64,000 nucleotides of DNA, taken from Paraburkholderia sartisoli (GTDB lineage: Bacteria > Pseudomonadota > Gammaproteobacteria > Burkholderiales > Burkholderiaceae). The position numbers and the translations under genes are program-made. Position 1 is the stretch's first letter; every line of letters begins with the position of its first letter. Positions 56,296-64,000 of this stretch are shown in pieces. The stretch spans positions 1-64,000 of the forward strand of contig NZ_FNRQ01000003.1 of NCBI RefSeq assembly GCF_900107685.1. Direction: 5' to 3'. Under the pieces are notes generated by a model. It searched no databases. It worked only from the letters and a program-made list of their open reading frames with translations, and had not been told where the DNA came from.

Positions 56296-57219
56296 TCAGG
56301 AGGCCGTACGCCGCGCCTCATGCGCGCCGGTACGCACGGCGCGCCAGCGCGACAGCGTCGCGCGGCCGCGCTTCGAGGCCAGCGCGAGCACCGCATGCGC
56401 CATGCCCGGGTACACGCGCGTGCCGACGAGCGTGTACCACCACCACGCGGCTTCGCGTCGCAGCGGCGGCAGATGGTCACGCAGGATCAGGTGCAGGTTG
56501 TACGCGGCGTTGCGCACGGCCTGCATCGTCTGCGCGTCGCGGCGGTCGTCGTCGAAGCGTTCGGCGGGAAAGTGATCGACGGCGACCTGCGGGTCGTACA
56601 CGAGCTTCCAGCCCGCGTGCTTCACGCTCATGCTGAACGCCATGTCGTTGTGGACCTGGGCACCCGTGCCGCGCAGGCGCGGATCGAAGCGGATCGTGCG
56701 GATCGCCTCGCGCCGGTAGCTCATGTTCGCGCCCTTCAGCAGGTCGACTTCGCGCGCGCCGCCCACGCCGAGATGGTGGTTGCCGATGATCCTGCCCGAC
56801 GCGCGCAGCTTGCCCACGAGCGGCCGCGCGCCGTCGAGAATGCCGCCCTTCTGGTGTACCCAGTCGCGTCCGCCGAGCGCGCCCAGCAGCAGGTCGTTCG
56901 AGAACGCATCGGTGATGCGGCGTGCCCAGTCAGGGTGCGGCGCGGCATCGTCGTCGGTGATCGCGATCACGTCGCCCGTCGCCGCGTCGAGCCCGCGATT
57001 GAGCGCCGCGACCTGTCCTGGCGCTTCGACGATCGCGACGCGCAGCGGCAACATGCCCTTCACCGCGGGGTCGTGCAGGTACGCGAGCGTCCCGGCGTCA
57101 TCGGGGCGCGCGACGACGATCACCTCGTCCGGCGCGCGCTGCTGGCGCTGGAGCGCCGAGAGACAGCGCGCGAGATCGGCGGGACGGCGAAACGTCGGAA
57201 CCAGTACGGAAAGTTTCAT
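56296..57219 (-). CDS. bceG: GT2 family glycosyltransferase (BceG-like)
   Basis: A 307-residue GT-A fold enzyme. The N-terminus KLSVLVPTFRRPADLARCLSAL is typical of family 2, ITDDDAAPH holds the metal-binding DXD-type motif, and a C-terminal hydrophobic region is present. Start MKLSVLVPTF follows AAGGACCC. It is the first transferase after the kinase gene and corresponds in place to bceG. Confidence 0.83.
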   Translation of the reverse strand: MKLSVLVPTFRRPADLARCLSALQRQQRAPDEVIVVARPDDAGTLAYLHDPAVKGMLPLRVAIVEAPGQVAALNRGLDAATGDVIAITDDDAAPHPDWARRITDAFSNDLLLGALGGRDWVHQKGGILDGARPLVGKLRASGRIIGNHHLGVGGAREVDLLKGANMSYRREAIRTIRFDPRLRGTGAQVHNDMAFSMSVKHAGWKLVYDPQVAVDHFPAERFDDDRRDAQTMQAVRNAAYNLHLILRDHLPPLRREAAWWWYTLVGTRVYPGMAHAVLALASKRGRATLSRWRAVRTGAHEARRTAS

Positions 57220-57238
57220 GGTGGGTCCTTGCACGCGC

Positions 57239-59470
57239 TCAGGCGCTCAGATATTCCTGCATCGCCGCATAACCGCGCGAATAGTTGCCGCGCGCGCGCG
57301 CCGGCATCGCGTTGAAAATCACGCCCTGCACGGTCACGCCCGCGTTGTTCAGGCGCTTGAGCGAATCGTTGATCTCGCCCTCGCTGTGCATGCCCGAACG
57401 CAGCACGAGGAACGTGGCGCCCGCATGCACCGCGACAATCGACGCGTCGGTCACGGCGAGCACCGGCGGCGTGTCGATCAGGATCACGTCATAGCGCGTC
57501 GCAAGCGCGTCGAGATACGTCTGCAGACGCGGCGACATCAGCAGCTCCGACGGATTCGGCGGACGATGACCACACGAGATGAAGCTCAGGTTGTCGGTTT
57601 CCGTGTGACGGATCGCTTCCTCGAGCGAGATCTGGCCGCTCAGCAGTTCCGACAGGCCGTTCTCCTGCGTGCCGCCGAGGCAGCGTTCCAGCGCGCCGCG
57701 CCGCATGTCGCCGTCGATCATCAGCACGCGCTTGCCGGAGTGCGCGAGCAGCGTCGCGAGGTTGACCGTCAGGAAGCTCTTGCCGACGCCCGGCATCGGG
57801 CCCGTCAGCACGACGATGCGGTTGCGCGCGTCCATCATCGTGAACTGCATCGAGGTGCGCAGGCTGCGCATGCTCTCGACCGTCGCATCCTTCGGGCAGG
57901 CCGCGGCCAGCACCTTGCGCAGACGGTTGCCGCCCCGCTCGAAGCTGTTTTCCAGCACCGCCTGCTCCGCGCTCATCGGCACGAGGCCGTACACCGGCAG
58001 GTGGAACATGCGCTCGACATGCTCCGGATCGTCAATGCCCTTGAAGAGATTGCGGCGCAGGAACACGAAACCGGTGCCCACGATCAGGCCGAGGATCACC
58101 GCCGCCGAGAGGATCAGCGTCTTCTTCGGCTTGACCGGCACGCCCGGACGCAGCGCGGCGTCGACGATGTGTACGTTGCCGCCCGTGCCGGCCTTCTGCA
58201 CCTCCAGTTCCTGCACGCGGTTCAGCAGCAGCACGTAGATGTCCTCGGCAACCTTGGCGTCGCGTTGCAGCTGCACGGCCTTCACTTCGGTGGCCGGCAG
58301 GTTGCGGAAGCGGTCCGCGTATTTCTCGCGCTGCGCCTGCAGTTCGGCGAGCTGCTGGCGCGCGGCGATCAACATCGGATGTTCGTTGCCAAAGCGCTGT
58401 TCGAGCGAAGCCACCTGGATGCGCAGCGCGGAAATCTGCGACTCGTACTGCACGCTGCCTTCGAGGTAGACCTTCGCCTCGTCGCTTGCGTTGATCGAGC
58501 CGGACTTGCTTTGATAGGCGGTCAGCGCGGCTTCGGCGCGTTCGAGATCGCCCTTCAGGCGCGGCTCCTCGCTCTTCAGGAAGGCGAGCATCTTGCTGGC
58601 GTCGGCCTGCTTGTTCTCGATGTGCTGACGCAGATACGACTGCGCGAGCGCGTTGGCGATTTCAGCGGCACGCTCGGGATTCTGGTTTTCCAGCGAAATC
58701 TGGATGACGCCCGTGCCCTTGCCCTGCTCCGACACCTGGATCGACGACTGGAACGCCGCGATCGCATCGAGGTCGTTCGCGCGCATCACGTTGAACTGCG
58801 TGCCTGGACGCGCGACGAGCCGGTTGACGAGAATCGACACGCCGTTGCCCTGCGCCGGCTGGCCAGCCGAGCCGCGCAGCAGCAGCGAGCCGTTGGGCGC
58901 CTGCAGTTCGAACTGGTCGTTTGCGAGCGCGGTCATGATCATCTTCTGGCCTTCGAGCGCGGGCGGCACCTCGACGTAATCGACGTCGGCGATTTCACCA
59001 CCCCACGCGTAGCCGCTGAAGCGGTCGAGACCCGGCCACGGCCGCGCCGGTTCGCCCGGCGTCGCGAGCCGCGCGGCGATGTTGCCGAGCACCGGCATCA
59101 TCTTCGGCGCGACGCTGAAGTTCAGCTTCAGTTGCTGGACGACGGGCGCCACCACGCCGCGGCTCTTGATCATCTCGATCTCGGCGTCGGTGGGCAGCGC
59201 GGTCTGGCCGGACGAGATGTTCGCGCCGGTCTGCGTCTGCGTGAGCGCCTGCGACGTGTTGTCGGACTGCTCGACGCGCACGTGCGCATCGGCCGAATAG
59301 ACCGGCTTCGCGACGTAGCAATAGAGCGCGGCGACCGCGACGATCGACAGCGCAATGGCGATCAGCCACCAGATGTCGTCGAGGATCACCTGCACCAGTT
59401 GACCGAGGACGACGTCCTCTTCTTCGGTCCTGACCGGTCCGGCCAGTTGAGTGTTTGCGTGAGTGCTCAC
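57239..59470 (-). CDS. bceF: Polysaccharide co-polymerase and bacterial tyrosine kinase (Wzc-like; BceF-like)
   Basis: A 743-residue inner-membrane protein with an N-terminal Wzz-type domain (two membrane segments around 45-65 and 440-460, long periplasmic coiled coil) and a C-terminal BY-kinase. Walker A is GPMPGVGKS (about 557-565), Walker A' LMIDGDMRRG, Walker B VILIDTPP. The C-terminal tail carries a tyrosine cluster (Y730, Y734, Y740) for autophosphorylation. It starts at GTG after AGGATCG. It controls chain length and export with the OM protein and phosphatase. Confidence 0.9.
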   Translation of the reverse strand: MSTHANTQLAGPVRTEEEDVVLGQLVQVILDDIWWLIAIALSIVAVAALYCYVAKPVYSADAHVRVEQSDNTSQALTQTQTGANISSGQTALPTDAEIEMIKSRGVVAPVVQQLKLNFSVAPKMMPVLGNIAARLATPGEPARPWPGLDRFSGYAWGGEIADVDYVEVPPALEGQKMIMTALANDQFELQAPNGSLLLRGSAGQPAQGNGVSILVNRLVARPGTQFNVMRANDLDAIAAFQSSIQVSEQGKGTGVIQISLENQNPERAAEIANALAQSYLRQHIENKQADASKMLAFLKSEEPRLKGDLERAEAALTAYQSKSGSINASDEAKVYLEGSVQYESQISALRIQVASLEQRFGNEHPMLIAARQQLAELQAQREKYADRFRNLPATEVKAVQLQRDAKVAEDIYVLLLNRVQELEVQKAGTGGNVHIVDAALRPGVPVKPKKTLILSAAVILGLIVGTGFVFLRRNLFKGIDDPEHVERMFHLPVYGLVPMSAEQAVLENSFERGGNRLRKVLAAACPKDATVESMRSLRTSMQFTMMDARNRIVVLTGPMPGVGKSFLTVNLATLLAHSGKRVLMIDGDMRRGALERCLGGTQENGLSELLSGQISLEEAIRHTETDNLSFISCGHRPPNPSELLMSPRLQTYLDALATRYDVILIDTPPVLAVTDASIVAVHAGATFLVLRSGMHSEGEINDSLKRLNNAGVTVQGVIFNAMPARARGNYSRGYAAMQEYLSA

Positions 59471-59558
59471 AGTTCGATCCTGGTTGGTTCGCCCGGGTCC
59501 CGCGCGGCCCGCGACGATGTTCCGTGCGGGCCTCGCGGGCCGTGGGCGGGTCATGCGA

Positions 59559-60734
59559 CTAGCGCGTCAGCTGCTTCAGATAGAACAACGTCTGGACAGT
59601 CGGCAACACCTGCTGCAGCACGCGGTTGAACGTTGTCGACGCGGCAGTGCCCACGTAGACCACATCCATCGGTTGCAGCTGGAACTGCGCGGACAGCATG
59701 ATGGCGTCCGGCTGCGTCATGTCGAGGCGATACACGTCGGGCGTCGTCGGCTTGTTCTGCATGCCGCGCATCACGTAGATCTGGCGTGGATTCGCATCGG
59801 TGTCGAGAATGCCGCCCGCCTGCGTTAGCGCATCGGCGATCGTGAGACGCCCCTTGATCATCTGCAGCTGCACCGGCGCCTTCACTTCGCCCATCACGAA
59901 CACGCGGCTGTCGATGCGGTCCGGCACGTTGATGATGTCGCCGTTCTGCAGCATCACGTTCTGCGAAACGTCGCCGTTGTCGAGCATGCGGTTCGCGTCG
60001 AGCACGTACAGCTTCTTGTTGCGCGTGAGGCGCACGCGCTGCAGGTCGGCGTCGCCGGTGAAGCCGCCGGAGCGCGTGATCGCGTCGACGAGCGACAGCG
60101 GCACGTCGCTGATGGCAAGCGGCCCCGGTGTTTTCACCTGGCCTGTCACCTGCACCTTCTGGCTGCGATACGACAGGATGCGCACGTCCACCTGCGGGTT
60201 CTTGATGTACGGCACGAGGCCCGCGGCCAGCTGGTCGCGCAGCTCGCCCACCGTCTTGCCGGCGGCGCGCACGCGGCCGACGAACGGGAAGTAGATCGTG
60301 CCGTCGGAGGCGACGGTCTGGCCGTACGGATCGGCCTGGCCCGGCAACGCCGTCGTGTACGGCTGCTGCAGCACGGCACCGACCGACTGCGTCGTGTTGC
60401 CGCCTGAGGACAGCGTGCTGCCGTTCGGCGTCGTGAGCTCAGGGTGATCCCATACCGTCACGCCCAGAATGTCCTGCGGCATGATCCGGTAGACCCAGTG
60501 CGACGCATCGGCAAAGCGCGATTGCGGCAGCACCTGCGGCACGTCGGCGGCCTTCGCCTGGTCCATCACGACCTGCGCGGTGATCAGATGCACCGGATAG
60601 TCTTCAGCCGGTGCGCTTTGCGGTTCTTCCTTCAGCCGCGACGTGTCGAGGTAATTCCCCGGCGCGGTCGCACAGGCCGACAGAAAGGCCGTCAGCAACA
60701 GCAACAAAGAGAGTGTGAGATTTCGCATCAGCAT
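59559..60734 (-). CDS. bceE: Polysaccharide export outer-membrane lipoprotein (Wza-like; BceE-like)
   Basis: A 391-residue lipoprotein that forms the outer-membrane export channel. A lipobox FLSAC lies near residue 20, followed by the polysaccharide export domain (QDILGVTVWDHPELT) and SLBB-type domains (VTGQVKTPGPLAISDVPLSLVDAITRSGG). Three nearby ATG codons (60749, 60734, 60728) are possible, and 60734 overlaps the phosphatase stop region. Kinase and phosphatase genes flank it. Confidence 0.88.
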   Translation of the reverse strand: MLMRNLTLSLLLLLTAFLSACATAPGNYLDTSRLKEEPQSAPAEDYPVHLITAQVVMDQAKAADVPQVLPQSRFADASHWVYRIMPQDILGVTVWDHPELTTPNGSTLSSGGNTTQSVGAVLQQPYTTALPGQADPYGQTVASDGTIYFPFVGRVRAAGKTVGELRDQLAAGLVPYIKNPQVDVRILSYRSQKVQVTGQVKTPGPLAISDVPLSLVDAITRSGGFTGDADLQRVRLTRNKKLYVLDANRMLDNGDVSQNVMLQNGDIINVPDRIDSRVFVMGEVKAPVQLQMIKGRLTIADALTQAGGILDTDANPRQIYVMRGMQNKPTTPDVYRLDMTQPDAIMLSAQFQLQPMDVVYVGTAASTTFNRVLQQVLPTVQTLFYLKQLTR

Positions 60735-61171
60735 ATTTTTTTTAGCCATCCCATGACCAGGTGTTCGATGAGCACGAGACTTGCCCGATAGCCGGCTTCA
60801 TGTCCGCCATGCGGATCGGCGACATCGGAGTCCTCCCATTTGCCAAGCGGCCAGACCTTGCCGCGTGAAGTCGGATCGAGCGCCTCGACCTCCTTCACCT
60901 GCGCGCGCTCGGTGACGAGCACCAGATCCGCGTTACGCACGAGACGGCGGTCGAGGCGCCGCGCCCGGTGTCCGCTGGTGCTGACGCCACGCTCGGTGAG
61001 CAGGCGCCGCATCACGGGGTCCATGCCGTCGCCGTCGAGCGCGCGAATGCCTGCCGACTGGAAGACCATGCGCGCGCCCAGACGGGGCAACGCGCGGGCC
61101 TTGAACAGCATCTCCGCGGCCGGCGAGCGGCACACGTTGGCGTGGCAGACGACGAGAACATTGGCGAACAT
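60728..61171 (-). CDS. bceD: Low-molecular-weight protein-tyrosine phosphatase (Wzb-like; BceD-like)
   Basis: A 147-residue phosphatase. The P-loop is CHANVCRS (CX5R) near the N-terminus, and the catalytic acid is in DVADPHGG near the C-terminus. It would dephosphorylate the BceF-like tyrosine kinase. The start is at MFANVLVVCHA; the open frame upstream has no family features. Confidence 0.9.
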   Translation of the reverse strand: MFANVLVVCHANVCRSPAAEMLFKARALPRLGARMVFQSAGIRALDGDGMDPVMRRLLTERGVSTSGHRARRLDRRLVRNADLVLVTERAQVKEVEALDPTSRGKVWPLGKWEDSDVADPHGGHEAGYRASLVLIEHLVMGWLKKIC

Positions 61172-61202
61172 GGACCGGTTCCGTGAGGTACGTGGTGTGC
61201 GT

Positions 61203-62630
61203 TCAGCGGGCCGCGGCCGCGCTGGCCTCGTCCGCACGTGCGGGCGTGGCATGCGCGGGCGCGCGCCGCGCGGACTGGCGGCCGATCGCGTGATACTCGA
61301 TGCCGAGTTCCTGCATCGATTCCGGCTCGTACAGGTTGCGGCCGTCGAAAACCAGCGGCGACTTCAGCAACGCCTTGAGACTTTCGAAGTCGGGGCTCTT
61401 GAAGACCTTCCATTCGGTCAGGATCACGAGCGCGTCGGCGTCCTGCGCGACATCCATTTCCTCGTTCATGAATTCGAGGCGGGCGCGCTGCTGCGGCACG
61501 TGCTGCAGATCGAGCGCGAACACGCGCTTCGCTTCGTCGATCGCGACCGGGTCCCAGGCTTTCACGCGTGCGCCGCGTGCGAGCAGCGCCGCGATCAGGC
61601 GGCGGCTCGGCGCTTCGCGCATGTCGTCGGTGTTCGGCTTGAACGCGAGACCCCACACGCCGAACGTGCGGCCCGTCAGGTCGTCGCCCAGACGCGTCAC
61701 GATCTTGTGCGCGAGGATCTCCTTCTGGCCGTCGTTGACGGCTTCCACCGCGTTCAGGATGCGCAGGTCGGCACTGTGTTCACCCGCCGTGCGGATGAGC
61801 GCCTGCACGTCCTTCGGAAAGCACGAGCCGCCGTAGCCGCAACCGGCGTACAGGAAGTCGTAGCCGATGCGCGGATCGGAGCCGATGCCGCGGCGCACGG
61901 CTTCGATGTCGGCGCCCACGCGGTCGGCCAGATTCGCGAGTTCGTTCATGAACGAGATGCGCGTGGCGAGCATCGCGTTTGCTGCGTACTTCGTGAATTC
62001 GGCGGAGCGCACGTCCATGTACAGCGTGCGTTCACGGTTGCGGTTGAACGGCGCATACACGCGCTTCATCACGTCGCGGGCCTTTTCGCCGGGCACGTCC
62101 TCGTCGCAGCCGAGCACGATGCGGTCGGGCCGCGTGAAATCCTCGACGGCCGCGCCTTCCTTCAGGAACTCCGGATTCGACACCACCGAAAACATGTGCT
62201 TTTCGCCGCGCGCGGCGAGTTCTTCCGCGATCGCTTCGCGCACGCGCAGCGCGGTGCCGACCGGCACCGTCGATTTGTCGACGATCACCTTGAAGCCGTT
62301 CATGTAACGGCCGATGTTGCGCGCGGCGGCGAGCACGTATTGCAGGTCGGCGGAACCGTCTTCGTCCGAAGGCGTGCCGACCGCGATGAACTGCACGTCG
62401 CCATGCGCGACGGCCGCCTCGATGTCGGTCGAAAACTTCAGGCGCCCGGCCTTGCGGTTGCGCGCGATGACTTCCTGCAGGCCCGGCTCATGGATCGGCA
62501 CGCCGCCGCCGTTGAGCACGTCGATCTTGCGCTGGTCAAGATCGAGGCAGAACACGTCGTTGCCGATGTCGGCAAGACACGCGCCCGTTACGAGCCCTAC
62601 ATAGCCGGTACCAATGATCGTCAGGTTCAT
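61203..62630 (-). CDS. ugd: UDP-glucose 6-dehydrogenase (BceC-like)
   Basis: A 475-residue NAD-dependent enzyme that oxidises UDP-glucose to UDP-glucuronate. The N-terminal NAD motif is [20 protein letters not shown], and the catalytic Cys is in [15 protein letters not shown]. Length and domains match Ugd. The product would supply the glucuronic acid of cepacian-type exopolysaccharide. It lies between the phosphatase and priming transferase genes. Confidence 0.94.
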   Translation of the reverse strand: MNLTIIGTGYVGLVTGACLADIGNDVFCLDLDQRKIDVLNGGGVPIHEPGLQEVIARNRKAGRLKFSTDIEAAVAHGDVQFIAVGTPSDEDGSADLQYVLAAARNIGRYMNGFKVIVDKSTVPVGTALRVREAIAEELAARGEKHMFSVVSNPEFLKEGAAVEDFTRPDRIVLGCDEDVPGEKARDVMKRVYAPFNRNRERTLYMDVRSAEFTKYAANAMLATRISFMNELANLADRVGADIEAVRRGIGSDPRIGYDFLYAGCGYGGSCFPKDVQALIRTAGEHSADLRILNAVEAVNDGQKEILAHKIVTRLGDDLTGRTFGVWGLAFKPNTDDMREAPSRRLIAALLARGARVKAWDPVAIDEAKRVFALDLQHVPQQRARLEFMNEEMDVAQDADALVILTEWKVFKSPDFESLKALLKSPLVFDGRNLYEPESMQELGIEYHAIGRQSARRAPAHATPARADEASAAAAR

Positions 62631-62718
62631 CTGTTACACCTCGAAAATTTGAACATTCCAGAAGCGGAAAACGCATGTGCCGCGGGTCGCTGTCCTGCCT
62701 CGCGCGGCGGCGGCCCGC

Positions 62719-63999
62719 TCAATACGCGTTGCGACCGGCGAAACCCTTGTAGAGCGTCAGGACGACGATCTTGATGTCGAGCCAGAAGCTCCAGTGCTGC
62801 ATGTAGTACAGGTCGAGCTTCACGCGTCCCATCATTTTTTCGATGCGGTCCGTCTCGCCCCGATAGCCGTTGATCTGCGCCCAGCCGGTGATGCCGGGCT
62901 TGATGCGATAACGGTGCATGTACCCCTTCACCAGGTCCTTGTAGATGTCGTCGTGTTCGAGCGCATGCGGACGCGGACCCACCACCGACATCTCGCCCTT
63001 CAGCACGTTGATGAACTGCGGCAACTCATCGAGGCTCGTCCTGCGCAAAAACGCGCCGACAGCCGTGATGCGCGGATCGCCGCGCGTCGCCTGGGTGACC
63101 TTGCCACTGGTTTCCGCATGCACTTTCATCGAGCGGAACTTGTAGATCTCGAACTCATGCCCGTCGATGCCCTTGCGCTTTTGCCGGAAAAACACCGGCC
63201 CCGGCGACGACAGCTTCACCATCGCCGCGATCGCCAGCATCAGCGGCGACAGCGCGGCGAGCGCCGTGAGCGCGAACAGGCGGTCGAACACGAACTTCGG
63301 CAGCACGCGCACATCGGTGATCGGCGACGCCGCCAGGTTGATCGCCGGCACGCCCAGCAGGTCGACCACCGGCTGGTTGAAAAGACTCAGGCTGCGCACA
63401 TCCGGGATGAAGCGGATGTTCACGAACTCGTTGCGAAACTCCATCACGCAGCGATGAATCGTGCGTTCGTGCGACATCGGCAGCGCGAGCCACAGTTCGC
63501 GGATACCGCGCGTGCGCACCACCCGCACCAGCCGGTCGAAGTCGCGCTCGACGGGCACGCCCTCGAGTTCGGCCGGCAGGTTCGCGGCGCCCGCGGACGC
63601 CTCGATGCGATCGCTCGCGCGCCGGCCACCCGGTTCATCGAACACGATCACGGGGCTAAAGCCCGCTTCCGGGCGGCTCTTCATCTGTTCGATCAGGAAG
63701 CGCCCATACAGCTCACCGCCGACGATCGCCACCGCCTTCTGGTTGTAGCCCTCGCGCCGCAGTCCTTTCAGCACGCCGTGTACCAGCGCCTTGGTGATCA
63801 TCAGCAGCACGACCGTCGCGACGGCCCAGTACGCGAGCCACAGGCGCGACAGCAGATCCGAGCGGTGCAGGCTGAAGATCATCAGGATGCCGGTGCCCTC
63901 GACCATCAGCCACGCGCCCGACACGCGCCACAGCAGGTCGTACACGGGCTTGCCGCGCCACGACTGATAGATGCCGAGCGCAGGAAAGAACAGCACCAT
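62719..63999 (-). CDS. bceB: Undecaprenyl-phosphate sugar phosphotransferase (WcaJ/BceB-like), cut by window edge
   Basis: The 426 residues visible are the C-terminal part of a polyprenyl-phosphate glycosyltransferase. The signature blocks [23 protein letters not shown] and [25 protein letters not shown] are intact, with [14 protein letters not shown] behind. It loads glucose-1-phosphate on undecaprenyl phosphate to begin the repeat unit. The real start is past the right edge of the window, and the first residues seen may not be the N-terminus. Confidence 0.88.
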   Translation of the reverse strand: MVLFFPALGIYQSWRGKPVYDLLWRVSGAWLMVEGTGILMIFSLHRSDLLSRLWLAYWAVATVVLLMITKALVHGVLKGLRREGYNQKAVAIVGGELYGRFLIEQMKSRPEAGFSPVIVFDEPGGRRASDRIEASAGAANLPAELEGVPVERDFDRLVRVVRTRGIRELWLALPMSHERTIHRCVMEFRNEFVNIRFIPDVRSLSLFNQPVVDLLGVPAINLAASPITDVRVLPKFVFDRLFALTALAALSPLMLAIAAMVKLSSPGPVFFRQKRKGIDGHEFEIYKFRSMKVHAETSGKVTQATRGDPRITAVGAFLRRTSLDELPQFINVLKGEMSVVGPRPHALEHDDIYKDLVKGYMHRYRIKPGITGWAQINGYRGETDRIEKMMGRVKLDLYYMQHWSFWLDIKIVVLTLYKGFAGRNAY

Positions 64000-64000
64000 C

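Overview
The window is GC-rich DNA with long dense reading frames and short gaps. Gene content (a cepacian-type exopolysaccharide locus, MHS and ACS transporters, many LysR, IclR and GntR regulators) points to a betaproteobacterium of the Burkholderiaceae, most likely Paraburkholderia, Caballeronia or Burkholderia. This is inferred from gene families, not from a marker gene. No rRNA, tRNA or CRISPR array was seen.

Layout. (1) 1-2.2 kb: an array of diverged ISNCY-like insertion sequences: the 3' end of one copy, one complete copy and the left end of a third, with two near-identical junctions. (2) 2.2-18.8 kb: catabolic genes. A minus-strand beta-oxidation operon (two acyl-CoA dehydrogenases, a 48-codon small ORF, an enoyl-CoA hydratase, an SCP-x type thiolase) is divergent from a Crp/Fnr-type regulator. 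Next come an MHS transporter with an amidohydrolase, a LysR regulator, two tandem alkylsulfatase-like metallo-beta-lactamase-fold proteins whose metal motif is altered in both, an epoxide-hydrolase-like enzyme, an IclR regulator, an ACS-type MFS transporter and a second LysR regulator. (3) 19.1-26.4 kb: an eight-gene minus-strand operon with a GntR/HutC regulator, an AprA-like flavoprotein, an AprB-like 2[4Fe-4S] ferredoxin, an SsuA/TauA-type binding protein with a NosL-like tail, ABC permease and ATPase, a HEAT-repeat protein and a DUF971 protein. It looks like an uptake-plus-redox system for an unidentified, perhaps sulfur-containing, compound and is the best candidate here for an uncharacterised system. 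(4) 26.4-32.2 kb: a three-gene operon matching the Shango anti-phage system (TerB protein, DUF2791/BrxD-like ATPase, Lhr-like helicase).

(5) 32.5-35.8 kb: a GAF-PAS-GGDEF-EAL protein and a phosphoribosyltransferase. (6) 35.8-64 kb: an exopolysaccharide locus resembling the bce (cepacian) clusters. The left half (35.8-48.4 kb) has galU, two acyltransferases, a two-domain GT4 glycosyltransferase, a flippase, a secreted beta-propeller protein, an SGNH hydrolase and gmd. The right half (51.1-64 kb), all on the minus strand, has five glycosyltransferase/polymerase genes, the Wzc/Wza/Wzb-like export and control proteins, UDP-glucose dehydrogenase and the priming glycosyltransferase, which is cut by the window edge. 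Two toxin-antitoxin modules (ParDE-like and HipBA, the latter with a TATCC/GGATA operator array) lie between the halves.

For the exopolysaccharide, GalU and Ugd supply UDP-glucose and UDP-glucuronate, and Gmd makes GDP-4-keto-6-deoxymannose. The priming enzyme and the GT4/GT2 enzymes would build a lipid-linked repeat that is flipped, polymerised and exported under tyrosine kinase/phosphatase control, then acylated. The GDP-4-keto-6-deoxymannose reductase needed for GDP-rhamnose is not in the window. Start codons were moved inward where a Shine-Dalgarno sequence, family N-terminus or overlap with the previous gene favoured it.
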